From: Bordetella sp. 02P26C-1
GTDB lineage: Bacteria > Pseudomonadota > Gammaproteobacteria > Burkholderiales > Burkholderiaceae_B
DNA: 64,000 nt
Direction of reading: 5' to 3'
Assembly (NCBI RefSeq): GCF_009763255.1
Contig: NZ_WSJB01000010.1
Location: 62,001 to 126,000 of the forward strand
The notes under the pieces were generated by a model, which saw only the letters and a list, made by a program, of their open reading frames with translations, was not told the DNA's origin and made no database searches. A program made the position numbers and the translations under genes. This document shows, one piece after another, positions 27,502 through 36,877 of the stretch (positions are counted from its first letter, which is position 1; the number at the start of each line of letters is the position of its first letter).

Positions 27502-29250
27502 TCAATCTGCGCTCACCGACGTATGCTCGGTATAGGAATCAATGTGCGACTCAGAACTTTGACGTTGAATCCGCTCAGTTCCGGCAGTGCTGACAATCCG
27601 CGGCTGCACCAGCTTGATTTGCAGCGCTTCGATCAGCTCAAAAATACTTAGCAGCAGCGACTCCTGCACATCGAGAAACTTCGTATAGTTATCCGTTTGT
27701 ACATAAGCGCGGATCTCGACTTCGAGATGCCCAACCGCGACGCCGGTCCAGCGCACGCGCGGCCAACCGTCTTTTTTCTCCACCATGGGTTCAGCGGCAA
27801 GCAGCTCGCGTAAGCGCGCGAGCAACTGCCGTAGTCGCGCTGGCGGCGTATCGACTTGCAGCGCCAATGTATGGATAAACAGGCACTTATTGCGGCGGGA
27901 ATAGTTCACGATCTTCATCCTGGCCAGATCGCTATTGGGGACTGTGACCAGCGTGCCGTCCATCGCCCGGATTCTGCTCGAGCGCGTGCCGACCATCTCC
28001 ACCGCGCCGCGTTGATCGCCAAAACTGATCACGTCCCCGATACGAAACGGGCGGTCCACAAAAAGCGCTACGCCACCAAACAGGTTCTCGATCGTCGATT
28101 GCGCGGCGAGCGCCAGCGCAAAACCGCCAACGCCAATCCCCGCGATCAAGCCTAACGCAGGGATGCCGATTTCATTAGCGCCATATATCAATATGGCGCC
28201 CACCGATCCAATCGCCGCGACGCGCGCGGTCAGCCGCAGCAGATGTGCATCAAGACTATTTCCCGCGATCCTTGGCGAATTGATGATGGTTTCGGCGATG
28301 AGATAACAAGCAATCCATACTGCCCAAGCGACCACGACATAGAACGCTGCCGTAGAAAGCAGACGCTCGCCCGTTGCGAAGTACCCAGCGGGGTTCAGAT
28401 GCGATATGACAAACCAGTCGCCAATCGAATACAAAAGCAACAGCATGGTCGGCAGGGTGAATTGCCAGCCCAGACGCCGCACTTCGCTACCGCGACGGCG
28501 CTGTATGCGTGTCAGCCGTGCCCATAGCACCGCGACGACCAGCATAGCGAAGGCCACGATAGCAATCGCGATAATTTTCCAAAGGGGGGTGCTGAGGTAG
28601 ACGACCTTCAGCGAGTCGGGCACGTGGCTTGTCAGCCAGTTGGGAATCAGCGGCCCGGTCGCATTGATATGTTCCTTTTGCAGCGAGCTGTAGCGTCTGG
28701 GCTGTAAAACCGGCAGATCCTCCACCCGATGATAGAAATCGGCGAGGTTCGCGATACTTTGCGCCGTGATCAAGTACTCATTCGCTTGTGACCCGGTTTC
28801 CATTTTGGCGATCTGGATGTCCGTGCCTGGGATGCTCCAGCGCGCCGGTAATGCCTTGTCGCTCGGGCTGCCACCCGGGATATCCTTTACGTCGACGGGA
28901 GGAAGGCGCACGAGAATATCGGCCAAATACGTCATCGCCGCATTGCCAACCTTGACCCGGTTGGCCGAGGGAACGTCGGTCAGATCCAGCAGTGCGCGCA
29001 GGCGACCGAACTGATAACGTATCTCGCGAAGCTTGTCGAAGCTCTTGTCCGCTTTGTAGTCGGTGTAGAGCTCTTCGAGGCGATCTATGCCTGCCACGAG
29101 CGACTGGTAGGTCTCGCTTGGGCTGGAGGTATTCACCGGGGATAGCGCGCGCTCGGCCATGGCGTAGGCGGGCGCATTCATGGCAACTATCATCCACGCC
29201 GCGCAGCATCCCACCGCCAACGCCCGACACCATCTCATCAGAGCCGCCAC
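27502..29250 (-). CDS. Mechanosensitive ion channel, MscS family (large form)
   Basis: A 582-residue protein with a signal peptide (cleavage near AYAMA), a periplasmic domain (about 40-210), then four or five membrane segments and the conserved MscS core. The pore helix is visible in ALGLIAGIGVGGFALALAAQ, and the beta domain begins FRIGDVISFGDQRGAVEMVG. The GTG at 29250 has AAGGA seven bases upstream; an ATG at 29238 is an alternative. Such channels release solutes on hypo-osmotic shock. It is convergent with the efflux operon. Confidence 0.9.
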   Translation of the reverse strand: MAALMRWCRALAVGCCAAWMIVAMNAPAYAMAERALSPVNTSSPSETYQSLVAGIDRLEELYTDYKADKSFDKLREIRYQFGRLRALLDLTDVPSANRVKVGNAAMTYLADILVRLPPVDVKDIPGGSPSDKALPARWSIPGTDIQIAKMETGSQANEYLITAQSIANLADFYHRVEDLPVLQPRRYSSLQKEHINATGPLIPNWLTSHVPDSLKVVYLSTPLWKIIAIAIVAFAMLVVAVLWARLTRIQRRRGSEVRRLGWQFTLPTMLLLLYSIGDWFVISHLNPAGYFATGERLLSTAAFYVVVAWAVWIACYLIAETIINSPRIAGNSLDAHLLRLTARVAAIGSVGAILIYGANEIGIPALGLIAGIGVGGFALALAAQSTIENLFGGVALFVDRPFRIGDVISFGDQRGAVEMVGTRSSRIRAMDGTLVTVPNSDLARMKIVNYSRRNKCLFIHTLALQVDTPPARLRQLLARLRELLAAEPMVEKKDGWPRVRWTGVAVGHLEVEIRAYVQTDNYTKFLDVQESLLLSIFELIEALQIKLVQPRIVSTAGTERIQRQSSESHIDSYTEHTSVSAD

Positions 29251-29328
29251 TTGTTTTTCCTTTCTCGTCCTGCGAACCAAGTGAATTATCCACTACGATC
29301 GCCTGCTTGGACGACAAGGTGGCGATGC

Positions 29329-31032
29329 TCAGGTCGCGTCGAGGCTCTTATGTATGGCGTCGAGCCAAAGTGACACGGCAACCGCGCCACCGTCCGGCAC
29401 CCCCACGGCGCGTTGACCCAGATAGCTGGCGCGCCCCAGGCGCGGCTGCATGTTCGCTGTCTGGTCGGCGGCCGCTTGGGCTGCCTGAGCAGCCTGGTGG
29501 AAAGCGTCCAAGCCACCCGCGCCTTTGCTCAAGGCCTTGGCCCATGCCTCGCTCGCGGCGGCCAGCGCGTCCACCATCGTACGATCCCCCGGTTTGGCGC
29601 CGCCCATGTCCATCACGCCAGCTTGCGCCGCCGCGAAAGCCGCTTGCCACTGCGCCGCGCTGGGTTGCGCCACGCCAGCCAGTTCCCGGCTGGCACGCAA
29701 CAGCCCTATCGCGTAAAACGGCCCCGAACTCCCCGCAATAGCCCGGCGCACGCCTTGAGCTAGCGCGGCCAAGAACTGAGCCGGGGTGTGATAAGCCGCG
29801 TCTGGCAGATCCAGAATGGCTTGTGCGCCGCGCGCCATGCTTGCGCCCAAGTCGCCGTCACCCGCTCGCGCATCGAGTTCGCCGAGTTCGGTTTCCGCTG
29901 CGATCAGCGCGTGTGCCACATCGGTAGCCACGCGACGCAGCGTGTCCGTTAACGGCCCTGGCGCGGAACCCTCCATGTGCGTGGATTGACGCGTGTCGGG
30001 CAGCGTGACCTTCGCCATCGAACTGCCGAGATGCGCCGACGGCATCCACGCTGACGCGTCGCTGGGGGCGTCCAACAGCTCTAGCAATTCATCGTCCACC
30101 GGTAACACCGACAAAGAAACGCCTGGCATTTCCAACGCCGTCATGAAATTGCCCACCCATGCGCGCACCGGCGTCAGGCCGCGCGCACGCAAACTGGCGA
30201 TCGCATGCCTGGCCACGATCTGAAGCTCCAGCGGCGGCGTTGCACCCAAGCCATTGACCAGTAAGGCCACACGCTGCGCACCAGCCGGAATTTCCTCGCA
30301 AATGTGCCCCAGGATATCGTCGACGATCGCATCGGCAGGTTTCATCGAAACGCGCTCTACGCCTTTCTCTCCATGAATGCCCAAGCCATATTCGATTTCA
30401 TCCTCGCCCAACGTAAAGCTTGGCGTGCCCGCCGAAGGCACCGTGCAAGCCCCCAATCCGACACCCATGGAGCCCACCGCACTCGCCGCGCGCGTGGCAA
30501 TCGCCGCGACCTGCTCTAACGGCCATCCCCGCGCCGCCGCGGCACCGGCGATTTTATGGACCAACACGGTACCGGCGATGCCACGCCGGCGTTCCGCGGG
30601 AACCCGGTCGCGCAAGGACACGTCATCGGCCACCAGCACGATCTCGACGGGGATACCGGCTTCGCGGGCCAGTTCAGCCGCCAATCCGAAATTCAGTCGG
30701 TCCCCGGTGTAGTTCTTGACAATCAGCAACGCGCCCGCCGGACCCGCGGCGCATTGAATACCCGCCAGCACTGCATCCACGCTGGGCGAGGTAAACACAT
30801 CACCGGCAACGGCAGCGGTCAGCATCCCGGCGCCCACATATCCCGCATGCGCGGGTTCGTGCCCACTGCCTCCACCCGAGATCACCGCGACCGGGCGTGT
30901 CTGCGGATCCGAAAGCTCGCGCTGCACGACAATATTCTCGCCTTCGACCAAGGCCAGATGCCCCGTGCTGGCTACCAGCCCTTCAAGGGCTTCGCGCACG
31001 ATGTGGCGGGGATCATTGATGAGTTTCTTCAT
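29329..31032 (-). CDS. dhaK: Dihydroxyacetone kinase, fused DhaK-DhaL (ATP-dependent)
   Basis: The 567-residue single-chain enzyme phosphorylates dihydroxyacetone (or other small ketoses/aldehydes) with ATP. The DhaK half (1-330) includes GGGSGHEPAHAGYVGAGM and GLGIHGEKG, where His220 is at the position that forms the covalent hemiaminal in the Citrobacter enzyme. The DhaL half (about 365-567) includes DARAGDGDLGASM, the Mg-ATP binding aspartates. No PTS partner is needed for this type. It lies 23 bases after the DUF2061 gene, so both should be transcribed from the region with the Fur-type palindrome. Confidence 0.92.
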   Translation of the reverse strand: MKKLINDPRHIVREALEGLVASTGHLALVEGENIVVQRELSDPQTRPVAVISGGGSGHEPAHAGYVGAGMLTAAVAGDVFTSPSVDAVLAGIQCAAGPAGALLIVKNYTGDRLNFGLAAELAREAGIPVEIVLVADDVSLRDRVPAERRRGIAGTVLVHKIAGAAAARGWPLEQVAAIATRAASAVGSMGVGLGACTVPSAGTPSFTLGEDEIEYGLGIHGEKGVERVSMKPADAIVDDILGHICEEIPAGAQRVALLVNGLGATPPLELQIVARHAIASLRARGLTPVRAWVGNFMTALEMPGVSLSVLPVDDELLELLDAPSDASAWMPSAHLGSSMAKVTLPDTRQSTHMEGSAPGPLTDTLRRVATDVAHALIAAETELGELDARAGDGDLGASMARGAQAILDLPDAAYHTPAQFLAALAQGVRRAIAGSSGPFYAIGLLRASRELAGVAQPSAAQWQAAFAAAQAGVMDMGGAKPGDRTMVDALAAASEAWAKALSKGAGGLDAFHQAAQAAQAAADQTANMQPRLGRASYLGQRAVGVPDGGAVAVSLWLDAIHKSLDAT

Positions 31033-31055
31033 GCGAACTCCGGGTTCAGTTGCGA

Positions 31056-31313
31056 TCAGCCCGCGACGGCTACGGCCGGATTGCCGCCAGTCTGCGACTG
31101 TCTGCTCGCCGCCCGGCTCCAGGCCTTCTCATGAAAGAAGTAAGCGAACGCCTGGACCGTGGGTTCCAACAAGCTTAACGTGAGCGAGGCAATCAGGTTG
31201 CCGGTCACCAGATAAGCGACCATCGCAGCGACCATGATGTGCATGAGATAGTAGCTGCCGGTCTTGAGCAGCATACGGGAGGTTTCTGGGCGGAGCTGAC
31301 GAAGGCGTGACAT
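31056..31313 (-). CDS. DUF2061 small membrane protein
   Basis: An 85-residue protein matching DUF2061 as I recall the family: KTGSYYLMHIMVAAMVAYLV (first membrane segment) and a second segment after TGNLIASLTLSLLEPTVQ, then AYFFHEKAW. The ATG at 31313 was taken because the family match begins just after it. Its function is unknown. It stands between a perfect Fur-like palindrome and the dihydroxyacetone kinase gene. Confidence 0.8.
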   Translation of the reverse strand: MSRLRQLRPETSRMLLKTGSYYLMHIMVAAMVAYLVTGNLIASLTLSLLEPTVQAFAYFFHEKAWSRAASRQSQTGGNPAVAVAG

Positions 31314-31343
31314 GGCGGACCTGGAAAGAATAATCAACTGTAT

Positions 31344-31366
31344 TTAATGATAATTATTATCATTAA
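31344..31366. promoter_or_regulatory. Fur-box-like perfect palindrome
   Basis: The 23 bases at 31344-31366 are an exact inverted repeat, 11+1+11, with left arm TTAATGATAAT and right arm ATTATCATTAA. They contain overlapping GATAAT-type hexamers, as in Fur sites. The palindrome lies 31 bases before the DUF2061 start, in a promoter position for DUF2061 and the dihydroxyacetone kinase. Iron (or another metal through a Fur-family protein) control is inferred. Confidence 0.8.
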
Positions 31367-31432
31367 ACCGGTCTAATTGATATTTCCGCTTTGCGCCATA
31401 GTCGAAACATATGGCGCCACGCTCGCGACGTG

Positions 31433-32647
31433 TCAGGCGCGACGCGGTTCGCGCGGCAGCACCACGAGTACCAGCAAAGTCAGCGCGCCCGCGCACATAA
31501 ACGCATAGTCATAGCGCCCCGTGCTCGCCACAAACAACGCAAACAGTGTGGGCGCCAGCATATTGATCAAATTGACCAGGATGCTCGAGCCGGCAGACGT
31601 CTCTGAAATCAAATCCGGCGGCGAATGACGTGCCACCTCGGCGATCTGTACGCCATTCCAGCTAGCCGCCGATCCGCCCGCGATGAAGGCAAGCGCGATC
31701 ACCGACCATAACGGCCAAGCCGAACTCGTCTGCCCCAGCATCACCGTCGTGATGGTGGAAAACACCGCAGCCAGCGTCAGCGTCGCTTTCGCCGAGCGCA
31801 AGTAATCCGATAACCACCCCAGTACGATCCGCCCGATGACGCCGCCCGCCTGCATGACAGCGAACACCGCGCCCGCCAGACTCAGCGAATAGCCAAGCTG
31901 ATCCACCAGATAGATCACGGTAAAGGTGAACCAACAACTTTGCGAGACGGCAAAGAGGCTGCCCACCACCGACATCTTCATCAAACCGCTGTTATGGCGT
32001 AACGCGGCAAGCGGCACGGTCAACGTACGCAGCGATTCCATCGTCGGGAAATGGAAAAAGTGAGCTTTCTTATTCGGGGTCTCGTCCAGGCGGCTGCTCA
32101 GACGCCAAAACATCATGGTGGGAACCAAGATGATGATGGCGCAGATAAACAGCGAAATGCGCCACCCAGCCACTGTCACCAGCACCGGGACGAACAGGCC
32201 TGCGAGCACGCCGCCTAATGGCACGCCCGCTTGCTTGATGGAAAACATCAGGTTGCGCTTGCCCGGCGGGGAATACTTCTGCAGCACTTCGCTGCCCGCG
32301 GGATTGGCCGCGCCGCCGCTTAATCCCATGAAAAAACAGGCGATAAGCGCAACCGTCAAGCTGGGAACCAGCAGCCACGCCATACAGGCCGCCCCTATCA
32401 GCATAGTCAGCTGCAGCGTGCGCATGCCACCGATTTGCCTGAGCATCGCCGAGCCCGCGACCAAGATCGCCAGACTGCCCAGCGAGTTGCTGGCGGTGAG
32501 ATACCCGATAGAACTGCCGCTCCAGCCATATTCTGCCGACATGTCCGGCGCGATGATGGGGATCAGACGGTTCAGAAACGACGAAATGGTCTGCAGCGTG
32601 AAAATTGCCACGATGGGCATCAGCCATGTCGGAGCTGCTCGGGTCAT
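31433..32647 (-). CDS. Major facilitator superfamily transporter
   Basis: Inner-membrane transporter of 404 residues with 12 predicted segments. MFS landmarks are DMSAEYGWSGSSIGYLTASN after segment 1 and GRIVLGWLSDYLR between segments 8 and 9. No substrate motif is recognisable; the closest general resemblance is to anion/organic-acid or cyanate-type MFS carriers. It lies upstream of the Fur-type palindrome on the same strand and has no obvious functional link to its neighbours. Confidence 0.88.
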   Translation of the reverse strand: MTRAAPTWLMPIVAIFTLQTISSFLNRLIPIIAPDMSAEYGWSGSSIGYLTASNSLGSLAILVAGSAMLRQIGGMRTLQLTMLIGAACMAWLLVPSLTVALIACFFMGLSGGAANPAGSEVLQKYSPPGKRNLMFSIKQAGVPLGGVLAGLFVPVLVTVAGWRISLFICAIIILVPTMMFWRLSSRLDETPNKKAHFFHFPTMESLRTLTVPLAALRHNSGLMKMSVVGSLFAVSQSCWFTFTVIYLVDQLGYSLSLAGAVFAVMQAGGVIGRIVLGWLSDYLRSAKATLTLAAVFSTITTVMLGQTSSAWPLWSVIALAFIAGGSAASWNGVQIAEVARHSPPDLISETSAGSSILVNLINMLAPTLFALFVASTGRYDYAFMCAGALTLLVLVVLPREPRRA

Positions 32648-32792
32648 GTCGCTCTGGTCACTGTCTTTTTATTGAGGGCCAAGGGAGCACGCCTGCGCCG
32701 ATGCGCGCCGGATGCACTCCCGGCCTCGATAATACTCGCCTCTGTCTGGGCCTGCAGGCACCTCGACGGGCGCCTCGCCGAGATACCCGTTG

Positions 32793-34325
32793 CTATTCGA
32801 GCTCGGGATGACGATCGATGAGGCGTTGCCGGCGCGTTTTCAGCGCCTCGATCTGCGCTTGCAACGCATCGATTTCCGCGTCCACCGTTTGCACCGTCTG
32901 CTCGATATGATCGTAGGCTTGCTGCAGCAGGATCTTGGCCTCGCGCCGGTTCGAGGCGCTGGGCGTGTCTCCGCGCATCGGGCGATTCGCGGTTTCCGGC
33001 AGGAAGTACGAGGTGATCAAGCCGATGACAGCCGCGGCCATCAAATAATAGGCGGGCAACAGCAGGTTGTTGCTGACCTCGACCAGCCACGCAGCGACGG
33101 TCGGCGTCAGGCCCGCCACGATGATGGCGATGTTGAACGAGCTGGCCAGCGCGCTATAACGAATGCGTGTCGGAAAGAGCGCGGGCAGCGTAGAGGCCAT
33201 CACGCCCGTCATGCAGTTGAGCAGAACCGCGATCACCAGCAGGCCAAGGAAAATCAGCCCCATATTGTCGCTGCCCACCAGCTTGAACGCCGGTATCGAA
33301 AACAACATCAGCCCGATACTACCCGCCAGCAGGAATGGCTTGCGCCCCACCTTGTCGCTGAAAAAGCCCACCATGGGCTGCACGAACAGCATGCCGATCA
33401 TCACCACCACGATAATCATCACGCCGTGCTGCTCGTCATAGCCCAGGCTGCTCGACAGATACGTCGGCATGTAGGTCAGCAGCATGTAGTAAGTGATATT
33501 GGTCACTAACACCATGCCGATGCAGACGAGCAGCGACTTACGATACTTGACGAAGATTTCCTTGAACGACAGGGTCGGCCGCTCCTTGACGGCCTCGCGG
33601 TCGGCCTGCTCCATCTTTTCGAGTTGCTGAGTAAAGGCAGGCGTCTCTTCCGCCGCATGGCGCAGATAAAGACCTAGCAGCCCCAGCGGCCCCGCGATGA
33701 AGAATGGCACACGCCATCCCCATTCAAGGAAGGGGCCATCATCGAGTATGGCTTGCAACAACACCACCAGACCCGCGCCCAGCACGAACCCCGCGATCGA
33801 CCCAAAATCCAGCCAGCTACCCAGAAAGCCGCGCCGCCTGTCGGGGGCGTACTCCGCCACGAACACCGCGGCCCCGGTGTACTCGCCGCCGACGGAAAAC
33901 CCTTGAGCCAGTTTGCACAGCAACAGCAGAATCGGCGCCCAGATGCCAATACTGGCGTAGGAAGGAATCAGCCCAATACAGAACGTACTGATCGCCATGA
34001 TGATGATCGTCAGTGACAGCACCTTCTGCCGCCCGAAACGATCGCCCATGATTCCGAAAAACAAACCGCCCAGCGGCCGCACAAGAAATGGCACCGAGAA
34101 TGTGCCAAGCGCCGCGATGGTTTGCACCGCTGGCGAGGCGCTCGGGAAAAACACTTTGCCCAGCGCGAACGCCACAAAGCCATAGACGCCGAAGTCGAAC
34201 CACTCCATGGCGTTGCCCAGGGCGGCGGCAGTGACGGCTTTCTTGACTTTGGCGTCGTCGATAACGGTAATGTCATCGATCTGGAGCGGACGGGCTCCGG
34301 AAGTTGAGGGCGTAGTTTCACTCAT
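32793..34325 (-). CDS. MFS transporter of the metabolite:H+ symporter family, ProP-like
   Basis: The 510-residue carrier shows the MHS pattern: GNAMEWFDFGVYGFVAFALG in segment 1, GDRFGRQKVL, and KLAQGFSVGGEYTGAAVFVAEYAPDR-type sequence in segment 4. The C-terminus (about 465-510) is a charged coiled coil (ILLQQAYDHIEQTVQTVDAE, then IDALQAQIEAL), like the osmosensory tail of E. coli ProP. Proline/glycine-betaine uptake under osmotic stress is therefore the best guess. The ATG at 34325 (MSETTP) was chosen over an upstream frame extension. Confidence 0.88.
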   Translation of the reverse strand: MSETTPSTSGARPLQIDDITVIDDAKVKKAVTAAALGNAMEWFDFGVYGFVAFALGKVFFPSASPAVQTIAALGTFSVPFLVRPLGGLFFGIMGDRFGRQKVLSLTIIIMAISTFCIGLIPSYASIGIWAPILLLLCKLAQGFSVGGEYTGAAVFVAEYAPDRRRGFLGSWLDFGSIAGFVLGAGLVVLLQAILDDGPFLEWGWRVPFFIAGPLGLLGLYLRHAAEETPAFTQQLEKMEQADREAVKERPTLSFKEIFVKYRKSLLVCIGMVLVTNITYYMLLTYMPTYLSSSLGYDEQHGVMIIVVVMIGMLFVQPMVGFFSDKVGRKPFLLAGSIGLMLFSIPAFKLVGSDNMGLIFLGLLVIAVLLNCMTGVMASTLPALFPTRIRYSALASSFNIAIIVAGLTPTVAAWLVEVSNNLLLPAYYLMAAAVIGLITSYFLPETANRPMRGDTPSASNRREAKILLQQAYDHIEQTVQTVDAEIDALQAQIEALKTRRQRLIDRHPELE

Positions 34326-34401
34326 AAATGTTTCCGTATGGGGCGAATCGCCATGTCTCCGGGTTGTGGTCAACCGCTGTATTGAGTTGCAACGTGACTC
34401 C

Positions 34402-34436
34402 CCTAATAAGAGGATCGGTACTTGTAACCGATATTA
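34402..34436. promoter_or_regulatory. Nested inverted repeat upstream of the ProP-like gene
   Basis: ATCGGT (34414-34419) and ACCGAT (34427-34432) flank a 7-base loop, and outer CTAAT/ATTAG arms extend the symmetry. It lies about 90 bases before the transporter start in a low-GC stretch, suggesting a regulator site. No regulator can be named. The rest of the 34326-34585 gap holds nothing recognisable. Confidence 0.35.
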
Positions 34437-34585
34437 GCCTACTCGCTGAATCGAATGCAGTCTTGTGTTTTAGATTCGACAAGTTTGGCTCGCGTGGCCG
34501 GGCAATTGCAGGTACGCGCCGCGCCCTCGCCCGCAGGCAGCCGCATGCACGAGTTCGAAAATCAATGAGGAGTTATGAGGCAGTG

Positions 34586-34607
34586 AAAAACGCCCTCAGG
34601 TAGGGCG
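34586..34607 (-). terminator. Rho-independent terminator downstream of hppD
   Basis: On the minus strand CGCCCT-ACCTG-AGGGCG is followed directly by TTTTT. It is about 115 bases past the hppD stop. A second, 11-bp GC-rich hairpin at 34651-34681 lies between it and hppD but is followed by A residues, not T residues, on this strand. Confidence 0.75.
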
Positions 34608-34650
34608 CTGCTGAGTCCCCGAACGGGGTAAGTATTTTGATTTTTTGAGG

Positions 34651-34681
34651 GGGCCCGCACGGTTCGTTTTCGTGCGGGCCC
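34651..34681. repeat. Perfect 11-bp GC-rich hairpin after hppD
   Basis: GGGCCCGCACG (34651-34661) pairs exactly with 34671-34681 over a 9-base loop. It may protect the hppD mRNA 3' end or act together with the terminator at 34586-34607. It lacks a U-tract for either strand. Confidence 0.55.
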
Positions 34682-34722
34682 TCGCGGTGGGCTTAATCCA
34701 CCGCACCGCTGGCACTTGCCGG

Positions 34723-35799
34723 TTATTCCGTGGTCAGAACACCGCGGCGGATCTGATCGCGTTCGATCGATTCGAACAAGGCCTTGAAGTTGCCCTCCCC
34801 AAATCCGCTGTCACCCTTGCGCTGGATAAACTCGAAGAACACGGGGCCCAGCAGCGTCTCGGAGAAGATCTGCAGCAGCAACCGGCGCTCGCCGCCTTCC
34901 GAGGTGCCATCCAACAAAATGCCACGCGATTGCAGGGCCTCGGTCGGCTCGCCATGATTGGGTAACCGGCCTTCCAGCATTTCGTAGTAGGTCGCCGGCG
35001 GCGCCGTCATGAACTTCGTGCCGCGGGCTTTGAGCGCATCCCAGGTCTTGATCAGATCGTCCGTGAGAAAGGCCACGTGTTGTATGCCCTCTCCGTTGAA
35101 CTGCATCAGGAATTCCTCGATCTGTCCGGCGCCCTTGGACGACTCTTCGTTCAAGGGAATGCGGATCAGGCCGTCGGGCGCGGTCATGGCTTTGGAGGTC
35201 AAACCCGTATATTCGCCCTTGATATCGAAATAACGGATCTCGCGGAAATTAAAGAGCCGTTCGTAGAAATCGGCCCAGTACGCCATGCGACCGCGATACA
35301 CGTTATGCGTGAGGTGATCGATGACCTTGAGGCCCGCACCTACCGGGTGGTGGTCCACGCCTTCGATAAAGACGAAATCGATGTCATAGATCGAAGAGCC
35401 GTCTTCGAACCGGTCGATCAGATATAACGGAGCGCCGCCAATGCCTTTGATCGCGGGCAGGCGCAGCTCCATGAACCCGGTATGGATTTCCACGGGTTGC
35501 GCGCCGAGCTCCAGCGCGCGGCGATGCGCCTCTTGCGCATTACGCACCCGAAACGCCAATCCGCAAACCGAAGGGCCGTGTTCGGCCGCGAAGTATGCCG
35601 CCGGGCTTTTCGGTTCGTTATTGACAATGGCGTTGATGCCGCCTTGGCGATAAAGCGTCACCGCCTTGGAGCGATGATGCGCGACTTTGGTAAAGCCCAT
35701 GCTTTCGAGCACCGGCTCGATGACGTTGGGCGTGGGCGAGGCGAATTCAATGAACTCGAACCCCATGAGGCCCATGGGGTTGTCGAAAAGGTCTGCCAT
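34723..35799 (-). CDS. hppD: 4-hydroxyphenylpyruvate dioxygenase
   Basis: Converts 4-hydroxyphenylpyruvate to homogentisate in tyrosine degradation. It has 358 residues, the standard bacterial length. The non-haem iron ligands are in place: His162 in IDHLTHNV, His241 in GIQHVAFL and Glu323 in PVFFEF. The C-terminal [20 protein letters not shown] is the conserved tail. It stands alone on the minus strand; homogentisate dioxygenase is not in the window. It is divergent from the CsgG-like gene across a gap of about 390 bases. Confidence 0.97.
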   Translation of the reverse strand: MADLFDNPMGLMGFEFIEFASPTPNVIEPVLESMGFTKVAHHRSKAVTLYRQGGINAIVNNEPKSPAAYFAAEHGPSVCGLAFRVRNAQEAHRRALELGAQPVEIHTGFMELRLPAIKGIGGAPLYLIDRFEDGSSIYDIDFVFIEGVDHHPVGAGLKVIDHLTHNVYRGRMAYWADFYERLFNFREIRYFDIKGEYTGLTSKAMTAPDGLIRIPLNEESSKGAGQIEEFLMQFNGEGIQHVAFLTDDLIKTWDALKARGTKFMTAPPATYYEMLEGRLPNHGEPTEALQSRGILLDGTSEGGERRLLLQIFSETLLGPVFFEFIQRKGDSGFGEGNFKALFESIERDQIRRGVLTTE

Positions 35800-36188
35800 G
35801 AGTTGGCTCCTGATTGTGCAAAGGATGAAAGTCGGGAATTCGTCAGCCGGCCATCACCGAGGTGGCGCACAGGGGCGCCCGCGCACGCTGCGTGCGAGGT
35901 AATCGCCAATCAGAAGCTGAAACCCAAGAATTTTCATCGCTTGCGCGCTCGGTCCTTTTCGAGGACGGTGATCTTGCGATCACCATCCCCGGAGGATGGC
36001 ATGGGCCTTGGACAGCGTCAAGCACGCTGTGGAACGTCATTGAGTCCGAAAATTTCGTTGATCATGGTTACATTGTGATCAGTACGATTAAATGTGGCCC
36101 TTTCTTTTCACTTAAACAGCGTTGTTGCGTCCTCCGGGCGCCGGACAGCAGTCCAGGTCGTGGCGGCGCTCACATGCCGAGGAAAACA
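35800..36188. other. Intergenic region between divergent hppD and CsgG-like genes
   Basis: About 390 bases. An open frame crosses it in continuation with the CsgG-like gene but has no family resemblance. An AT-rich stretch at 36050-36100 contains two TGATCA palindromes 17 bases apart (about 36059-36081), possibly operator elements for the downstream lipoprotein operon. Confidence 0.4.
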
Positions 36189-36863
36189 ATGGGCAAATAT
36201 CGTGTTTTGGGTACAGCCGCGCTGACTGCACTGCTGGTATCGGGTTGTGCAACGGAGTCTTCGCAGAGCATCAATGTGCCGACAGTCGCGTCGGCGGGGA
36301 CGGTGTATCAGGGCGTGCGCAGCCCTATCTCGGTGGGCAAGTTCGACAACCGCAGCGACTACCTGCGCGGCGTGTTCTCGGATGGCGTGGATCGCCTCGG
36401 CAGCCAGGCCAAGACCATCCTCATCAGCCACCTGCAACAGACCGGCCGGTTCCAGGTGATGGACCGCGAGAACCTGCAAGCCCTCGCGCAGGAAGCCGGG
36501 TTCAACAAGCAAGCGAACCACATCAAGGGCGCGCGTTATGTCGTGACCGGCGACGTGACCGCCTTCGGCCGCAAAGTTACCGGCGGCCAGCAGTTCTTCG
36601 GCATTTTGGGCAAGGGCAAGCAACAAGTCGCCTACGCCAAGGTCGATCTGAACGTCGTGGACGTAGAGACTTCCGAAGTGGTGTATTCCGCCGCGGGCGC
36701 GGGCGAGCACAGCCTGTCCAACCGCGAAGTCGTGGGTTTTGGCGGCACGGCCGGCTACGACTCCACGCTCAACGGCAAGGTCCTGGACCTGGCCATCCGC
36801 GAAGCGGTCAATAAGCTCGTCGCGGGTATCGAGCAAGGCGTCTGGCAACCGGGCGGCAAGTAA
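36189..36863 (+). CDS. CsgG/HfaB-family outer-membrane lipoprotein
   Basis: A 224-residue lipoprotein with lipobox LVSGC at about residues 14-18. CsgG-family features follow: PISVGKFDNRSDYLRG, then LISHLQQTGRFQVMDRENLQ, GARYVVTGDVTAFGRK and a C-terminal LAIREAVNKLVAGIE. In CsgG these elements build the periplasmic part of an oligomeric secretion pore, but many homologues are not curli-linked. The ATG at 36189 has GAGGAAA upstream; an ATG at 36174 is less well placed. It is first of three tightly packed lipoprotein genes. Confidence 0.88.
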   Translation: MGKYRVLGTAALTALLVSGCATESSQSINVPTVASAGTVYQGVRSPISVGKFDNRSDYLRGVFSDGVDRLGSQAKTILISHLQQTGRFQVMDRENLQALAQEAGFNKQANHIKGARYVVTGDVTAFGRKVTGGQQFFGILGKGKQQVAYAKVDLNVVDVETSEVVYSAAGAGEHSLSNREVVGFGGTAGYDSTLNGKVLDLAIREAVNKLVAGIEQGVWQPGGK

Positions 36864-36877
36864 AGAGGAGTTCCCAC

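Noticed and set aside
34651-34681. GC-rich hairpin as the hppD terminator
   Set aside because: On the hppD strand it is followed by A residues. The smaller hairpin at 34586-34607 with TTTTT is the better terminator.
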